A stretch of DNA of 64,000 nucleotides. Source: an uncultured Schaedlerella sp. Lineage in GTDB: Bacteria > Bacillota > Clostridia > Lachnospirales > Lachnospiraceae. Where the stretch lies: positions 1 through 64,000 of the forward strand of contig CAKSAJ010000011.1 in NCBI GenBank assembly GCA_934435195.1, in the 5' to 3' direction. How positions within the stretch are numbered: position 1 is the first letter of the stretch; each line of letters opens with the position of its first letter. The notes below the pieces were generated by a model. It saw only the letters and a list, made by a program, of their open reading frames with translations. It was not told the DNA's origin and searched no databases. The position numbers and the translations under genes were made by a program. Shown piece by piece: positions 59,083 through 64,000 of the stretch.

Positions 59083-60417
59083 ATGTTGATTATTGGAAAT
59101 GGTAGAGTAGTCACAAGAGATTCCGCTAATCCTTATATTGAAAGTGGAGCCGTAGCAATTGAGGGGACACAGATTAAGAAGGTAGGAGACCTTGAGACAC
59201 TTAAAAAAGAATTCCCGGATGCAGAGTTCATCGATGCGAAAGGCAAGATTATTATGCCGGCATTTATTAATGCGCATGAACATATTTACAGTGCATTTGC
59301 AAGAGGCATGTCAGTTAACGGATATGATCCAAAGGGATTTTTAGATATTTTAGATGGTATGTGGTGGACAATCGACCGCAACCTTACATTAAATGATACT
59401 TATTTAAGTGCGATGGCTACTTATATTGATTGTATTAAGAATGGTGTCACAACAATTTTTGATCATCATGCAAGTTTTGGCTCTATCGAAGGTTCTTTAT
59501 TTGAGATCGAGAGAGCAGCAAAGGAAACAGGAGTCCGTTCATGTCTTTGCTATGAGATTTCTGACAGAGATGGTATGGACAAGGCAAGAGCATCTGTTAA
59601 AGAGAATGCTGATTTTATCCGCCACGCATTAAAAGATGATACAGGTATGATCGCAGGTATGATGGGTATGCATGCACAGTTTACAATCTCTGATGAGACA
59701 ATGGAGCTGGCTGCTGCTAACAAACCAGATGGAGTCGGATATCACATCCACGTTGCAGAAGGTATTGAGGATTTACATCACTGCCTGAAGCATTATGGCA
59801 AACGTATCGTAGATCGTCTTATGGATCATGGCATCCTGGGAGAGAAAACTCTTCTTGGACATTGTATTTATGTAAATGAGCATGAGATGGATTTAATCAA
59901 AGATACAAATACAATGGTAGTGCACAACCCAGAATCTAACATGGGTAATGCATGTGGCTGCCCTCCGACAATGCATATCGTACACAAAGGTATTCTGACG
60001 GGTCTTGGAACAGATGGATACACACATGATATGACAGAATCTTATAAGGTAGCGAATGTGTTGCATAAACATCATTTGTGTGATGCAAATGCAGCATGGT
60101 CAGAAGTACCACAGATGCTTTTTGAAGGAAACGTACAGATTGCAGAACGTTACTTCCCACAGAAGCTGGGCGTATTAAAAGAAGGCGCAGCAGCAGATGT
60201 GATCGTTGTAGACTATATTCCACCAACACCATTACATGCAGGTAATGTAAACAGCCATGTTCTGTTTGGTATGACAGGAAGAGATGTTGTTACAACAGTA
60301 GCAAATGGTAAAGTATTAATGAAAGATCGTGAACTGTTGAACATCGATGCAGAAAAAGTACTTGCTGATTGCAGACAGGCAGCTGGAGCGCTTGCTGATA
60401 GAATCAACTCAAGATAG
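59083..60417 (+). CDS. ssnA: SsnA-type putative amidohydrolase
   Basis: A 444-residue amidohydrolase-superfamily enzyme. The metal motif is H65-x-H67 (FINAHEHIYS), with further ligands in GYHIHVAEG, LLGHCIYV and GLGTDGYTHDM. The fold matches guanine- and chlorohydrolase-type deaminases. SsnA is conserved in the uric acid/purine cluster, where it probably deaminates or opens a purine-derived ring; the exact substrate is not established. AAAGGAGAG precedes the ATG. It heads the plus-strand arm and is followed after 23 bp by the permease. Confidence 0.92.
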   Translation: MLIIGNGRVVTRDSANPYIESGAVAIEGTQIKKVGDLETLKKEFPDAEFIDAKGKIIMPAFINAHEHIYSAFARGMSVNGYDPKGFLDILDGMWWTIDRNLTLNDTYLSAMATYIDCIKNGVTTIFDHHASFGSIEGSLFEIERAAKETGVRSCLCYEISDRDGMDKARASVKENADFIRHALKDDTGMIAGMMGMHAQFTISDETMELAAANKPDGVGYHIHVAEGIEDLHHCLKHYGKRIVDRLMDHGILGEKTLLGHCIYVNEHEMDLIKDTNTMVVHNPESNMGNACGCPPTMHIVHKGILTGLGTDGYTHDMTESYKVANVLHKHHLCDANAAWSEVPQMLFEGNVQIAERYFPQKLGVLKEGAAADVIVVDYIPPTPLHAGNVNSHVLFGMTGRDVVTTVANGKVLMKDRELLNIDAEKVLADCRQAAGALADRINSR

Positions 60418-60440
60418 TTAGGAATGTAGGAGGAAAAACA

Positions 60441-61871
60441 ATGGGCAAAAGTAAAGATAAAACTGGAAGCGATGAACTTTTTAAATGGGATGGCAATCCG
60501 ACACCTGGACAGATTGCACCACTGGCAATTCAGCACGTATTGGCAGCAGTAGTAGGATGTGTAACACCTGCAATTCTGGTTGCGAATGCTGCTAACAACG
60601 CAGGCGGAAGTGTAGATACTGGATTATTAATCCAGATGTCACTAATCTTCGCAGCATTGTCAACACTGTTACAGTTGTATGGAAACAAGATCCATATTGG
60701 ATCAGGTCTCCCGGTTATTATCGGAGTCAGCTTTGCTTATGTGCCAACAATGACAGCAATTGCTTCTCAGGCAAAGGGAGTCGATACGATTCTGGGAGCG
60801 ATGGTGATTGGCGGTATTGTAGCAATTTTAGTAGGATTATTTATTAAACAGATTCGAAAAGTATTCCCGCCACTTGTTATCGGAACAGTTATTTTCGCAA
60901 TCGGACTTTCTTTATATAAGACAGCGATCAACTATATGGCTGGTAACTCAGCAAACACATATGAGTTGGTAGTAGAACAGCAGGGTAAAACTGCTGCATT
61001 AGTATATGGTTCTTGGCAGAACTGGCTGATTTCAATCATTACACTTGCAATTGTAATCGGATTGAATCACTATGGAAAAGGTTTATTTAAACTTGCTTCT
61101 ATTTTAATAGGTTTACTTTGTGGATACGTACTTGCTCTTTGCTTTGGAATGGTTGATTTCTCAGCATTGCATTCAGCAGGATGGTTCCAGCTTCCAAAAC
61201 CACTGGCATTTGGTATGAGCTTTGATATTTCAGCAATTATTCCGCTGGCATTGTTGTTCCTGGTCAACTCGATTCAGGCAATGGGAGACTTCTCAGCAAC
61301 AACAACAGGTGGTATGGACAGATTACCTACAGATAAAGAGTTAAACGGCGGTATCATCGGATATGGTATCAGTAATATCGTAAGTGCATTCTTCGGATGC
61401 CCTCCGACAGCAACATTCAGCCAGAATGTAGGTATTGTAGGTTCTACAAAAGTAGTAGCAAGAAAAGTATTTGCAACTTCTGCAGGAATTTTACTCGTTG
61501 CAGGTTTGATTCCTAAGTTTTCTGCATTACTTCGTACAATTCCACAGTGTGTACTTGGTGGAGCGGTAGCTTCTGTATTTGCATCCATCGCAATGACAGG
61601 TATCAAGCTTCTCGTAAGTGAAGGTATGTCAGCGAGAAATACAACAGTTGCAGGTATCGCAATTGCAGTAGGAATGGGTGTATCACAGAGTAGCGGATGC
61701 TTAAACCAGATGACACAGAGCATTTACAATGGTCTTGGCATGACAATGGGTCTGGAGAACTTCCAGTCAATTATTAACAATACATTTGCATCATCACCGG
61801 TAGTATTGGCAACAATCTTCGCTGTAATTTTGAATCTTGTACTTCCAAAAGATGAAGCAAAGAAAAATTAA
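60441..61871 (+). CDS. NCS2-family xanthine/uracil-type permease
   Basis: A 476-residue membrane transporter with about 14 helices. The conserved Gln-His in helix 1 is in AIQHVLAAVVGCVTPAIL; NSIQAMGDFSATT carries the helix-8 acidic substrate residue, and FFGCPPTATFSQNVGIV is the NCS2 motif. The subfamily resembles xanthine or uric acid permeases rather than UraA, and the setting between ssnA and ygfK favours uric acid or xanthine as cargo. AGGAGGAA precedes the ATG. Confidence 0.9.
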   Translation: MGKSKDKTGSDELFKWDGNPTPGQIAPLAIQHVLAAVVGCVTPAILVANAANNAGGSVDTGLLIQMSLIFAALSTLLQLYGNKIHIGSGLPVIIGVSFAYVPTMTAIASQAKGVDTILGAMVIGGIVAILVGLFIKQIRKVFPPLVIGTVIFAIGLSLYKTAINYMAGNSANTYELVVEQQGKTAALVYGSWQNWLISIITLAIVIGLNHYGKGLFKLASILIGLLCGYVLALCFGMVDFSALHSAGWFQLPKPLAFGMSFDISAIIPLALLFLVNSIQAMGDFSATTTGGMDRLPTDKELNGGIIGYGISNIVSAFFGCPPTATFSQNVGIVGSTKVVARKVFATSAGILLVAGLIPKFSALLRTIPQCVLGGAVASVFASIAMTGIKLLVSEGMSARNTTVAGIAIAVGMGVSQSSGCLNQMTQSIYNGLGMTMGLENFQSIINNTFASSPVVLATIFAVILNLVLPKDEAKKN

Positions 61872-61898
61872 GTAAAGTATACTCAGGGAGGTTTTGAT

Positions 61899-64000
61899 AT
61901 GAGTGAATTAATGACACCTATGTCGTTCGAACATCTTTTAAACTGGATTTTAAAAGAACACAAACAGTATGGAACAGTTTTTGGGGAACATGATCCATAT
62001 GTTGCAGACAGCAAAAACAATCGTGAGATTTTCGGCCGTGCGCTGGAAACTCCAATCGGACCGGCAGCCGGTCCTCATACACAGCTGACACAGAATATCG
62101 TTGCTGCATACTATACAGGAAGCCGTTTCTTCGAGTTGAAAACAGTTCAGAAAATGGATGGAGCAGAGCTTGCAGCATGCGTAAACAAACCATGTATCAT
62201 TGCTGATGATGAGTGCTATAACTGTGAGTGGTCTACAGAGTTATATGTACCACAGGCAATGGAAGAATATATCAAAGCATGGTTCTTATTGAAAGTATTG
62301 GCAAAAGAATACAAGCTTGGCGATCCTGACGGATTCCAGTTCAACATCAGTGTTGGATACGATCTGGAAGGAATTAAGAGCGAAAAGATTGATACATTCT
62401 TAAATACAATGCAGAATGCAGCAGATTGTGAAGTATTTAAAAACTGCAAACAGTATCTGTTAGATCATGTTGATCTCTTTGAGAATGTAACAAAAGAAGA
62501 TATCGAAGCTATTCAGCCGGAAATCTGTAATTCAGCTACAATTTCTACATTGCATGGATGCCCTCCGCAGGAGATTGAAAGAATTGCAATGCACTTGATC
62601 ACAGAAAAAGGATACAACACATTTATTAAATGTAATCCAACACTTCTCGGATATGAGTATGCAAGAAAAACAATGGATGATATGGGATATGACTATGTTG
62701 CATTCGGTGATTTCCATTTCAAAGATGACCTTCAGTATGAAGATGCAGTTCCAATGCTTCAGAGACTGATGGCTGTATGTAAAGAACGTAATCTGGAATT
62801 CGGTGTAAAAATTACAAACACATTCCCGGTTGATGTAAAACAGAATGAGCTTCCAAGTGAAGAGATGTATATGTCAGGTAAATCACTGTATGCATTGTCT
62901 ATGTCTGTAGCAGAGAAACTTGCGAAAGACTTTGATGGACAGCTTCGTATTTCTTACTCTGGTGGTGCTGATTACTTCAATATTAAAGGAATCGTTGATT
63001 CTGGAATCTGGCCTGTAACAATGGCAACAACAATGTTGAAACCAGGTGGATATCAGAGAGTAAAACAGATGGCAGAAATTCTTGAAAAAGAAAATGACGT
63101 ATTTACAGGAATTGACGCAGAGGCAGTATCTGCATTAGTAGAAGCAGCGAAGAAAGATCCACACCACGTAAAAGCGATAAAACCACTTCCATCAAGAAAG
63201 ATGAAAGAAAGTGTTCCGCTGTTGGATTGTTTCGAAGCACCATGTAAAGCCGGATGTCCTATTCACCAGGATATCACAACATATCTTGAGCTTGTAAGCA
63301 AAGGAAAATATGAAGAAGCAATGGAAGTTATCACAGAGAAAAACCCACTTCCATTTATTACAGGTACAATTTGCGCGCACAACTGTATGAGCAAATGTAC
63401 ACGTAACTTCTACGAAGATCCTGTACACATCCGTAACATGAAACTGCTTGCAGCTGAGAATGGCTATGAAGCATGGCTGAAGAAACAGGGTGTACCTGCA
63501 GTGACAAAAGAAGGCAAAGCAGCTGTTGTCGGTGGTGGACCGGCTGGTATGGCAGCAGCTTACTTCTTAAGAAGAGCTGGAATGGATGTTACAATCTTTG
63601 AGCAGAACGATGCTCTCGGCGGAGTTGTAAGACATGTGATTCCTGAATTTAGAATTGATTCAAACGCAATCGATAAAGATGCAGAGATTTTAAATACACT
63701 TGGCGTTCACGTTGAATTTAATACACGTGTTAAGAGTGTAGACGAATTGAAAGCAGAAGGATTTGATAAAGTAATCCTTGCAGTAGGTGCGTCAAAACCT
63801 GGAACATTGAGATTAGAAGAAGGCGATGCAACAAATGCATTAGAGTTCCTGGCTGATTTCAAGGCAAATAATGGTGAGTTAAACATTGGTAAGAATGTTG
63901 TAGTTATCGGTGGTGGTAACACAGCTATGGATACAGCAAGAGCAGCAAAACGCACAACAGGTGTTGAGAATGTATATCTTGTATACAGAAGAACAAAGAG
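61899..64000 (+). CDS. ygfK: YgfK-type putative selenate reductase/oxidoreductase subunit, 3' end beyond window
   Basis: The frame is open from ATG 61899 (GGGAGG seven bases before) to the window edge, giving 700 codons of a protein usually about 1000 residues long. Residues 1-430 resemble a dihydroorotate-dehydrogenase-like barrel (GPAAGPHTQLTQN, STLHGCPPQEIERIA, ISYSGGADYFN). Cysteines 444, 449, 453, 492, 496 and 500 form the GltD-type Fe-S region (CKAGCPIHQDI, CAHNCMSKCTRNF). A FAD loop follows (VVGGGPAGMAAAYFL) and then an NAD(P)H loop (VVIGGGNTAMDTA). Named a selenate reductase subunit in E. coli, it is now tied to reductive purine/uric acid breakdown, probably supplying electrons for ring reduction. 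Confidence 0.92.
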   Translation, partial: MSELMTPMSFEHLLNWILKEHKQYGTVFGEHDPYVADSKNNREIFGRALETPIGPAAGPHTQLTQNIVAAYYTGSRFFELKTVQKMDGAELAACVNKPCIIADDECYNCEWSTELYVPQAMEEYIKAWFLLKVLAKEYKLGDPDGFQFNISVGYDLEGIKSEKIDTFLNTMQNAADCEVFKNCKQYLLDHVDLFENVTKEDIEAIQPEICNSATISTLHGCPPQEIERIAMHLITEKGYNTFIKCNPTLLGYEYARKTMDDMGYDYVAFGDFHFKDDLQYEDAVPMLQRLMAVCKERNLEFGVKITNTFPVDVKQNELPSEEMYMSGKSLYALSMSVAEKLAKDFDGQLRISYSGGADYFNIKGIVDSGIWPVTMATTMLKPGGYQRVKQMAEILEKENDVFTGIDAEAVSALVEAAKKDPHHVKAIKPLPSRKMKESVPLLDCFEAPCKAGCPIHQDITTYLELVSKGKYEEAMEVITEKNPLPFITGTICAHNCMSKCTRNFYEDPVHIRNMKLLAAENGYEAWLKKQGVPAVTKEGKAAVVGGGPAGMAAAYFLRRAGMDVTIFEQNDALGGVVRHVIPEFRIDSNAIDKDAEILNTLGVHVEFNTRVKSVDELKAEGFDKVILAVGASKPGTLRLEEGDATNALEFLADFKANNGELNIGKNVVVIGGGNTAMDTARAAKRTTGVENVYLVYRRTK

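Noticed and set aside
55506..64000. Selenium-dependent system in this window
   Set aside because: YgeY and YgfK carry selenium-related names by co-occurrence, but no in-frame TGA, SECIS-like element or selA/selB/selD gene is seen here.
1..64000. CRISPR array or intact prophage
   Set aside because: No regularly spaced direct repeats with unique spacers, no Cas genes and no phage structural genes were found on either strand.

Overview
The window comes from a low-GC, Gram-positive, spore-forming anaerobe of the Clostridia, most probably a gut Lachnospiraceae-type genome. The evidence is gene content: SpoVT, tandem Spo0A-type boxes, a SCIFF ranthipeptide with its radical-SAM maturase next to a fused SecDF, HemZ, a TIGR04086-type membrane protein, D-Ddh lysine biosynthesis and a YgeW/YgeX/YgeY/SsnA/YgfK purine-catabolism cluster. 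Genus cannot be fixed from the sequence alone.

Layout. 1-13 kb is an accessory zone: a 5'-truncated group II intron, an XRE regulator, relics of a REP-type (Y1) transposase, an unrecognised three-gene operon ending in a SecB-like protein, a VOC protein, an Agr-type two-component pair without an obvious peptide gene, an Rpn/PD-(D/E)XK protein, a pRiA4-ORF3-like protein, and a two-gene operon encoding a membrane protein and a 1268-residue HD-plus-GHKL-ATPase protein behind tandem Spo0A-type boxes. 13-23 kb is housekeeping and envelope: ddh, a HAD phosphatase, glmS, the dTDP-rhamnose operon rfbABDC, a MerR-methyltransferase fusion, RidA and spoVT. 23-38 kb holds the SCIFF-maturase-secDF unit, recJ, relA/spoT, an MBL hydrolase, hemZ, hisS-aspS and two near-identical promoter-tRNA-Gly units flanking a HAD gene. 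38-53 kb holds hom, thyA-dfrA-zinc ABC transporter, ilvBN, ilvE, an unknown secreted membrane-anchored protein, a methyltransferase, hslO and nadE.

53-64 kb is a divergent gene cluster of the kind linked to anaerobic uric acid/purine breakdown. On the minus strand it carries a YheO/DauR-like regulator, ygeX, ygeY, ygeW and carbamate kinase. On the plus strand it carries ssnA, a xanthine/uracil-type permease and ygfK, which runs off the window end. The inferred logic is import and deamination/reduction of purines by the plus arm, then deamination of 2,3-diaminopropionate-type intermediates and recovery of ATP from carbamoyl phosphate by the minus arm.

Three copies of a structured interspersed repeat sharing the core GTTAGGGACGGGGTTT lie at about 5.7, 22.5 and 38.6 kb. 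The best candidates for something undescribed are the HD-GHKL/membrane-protein operon (8.3-13.0 kb), the SecB-like trio (1.0-2.4 kb) and this repeat family.
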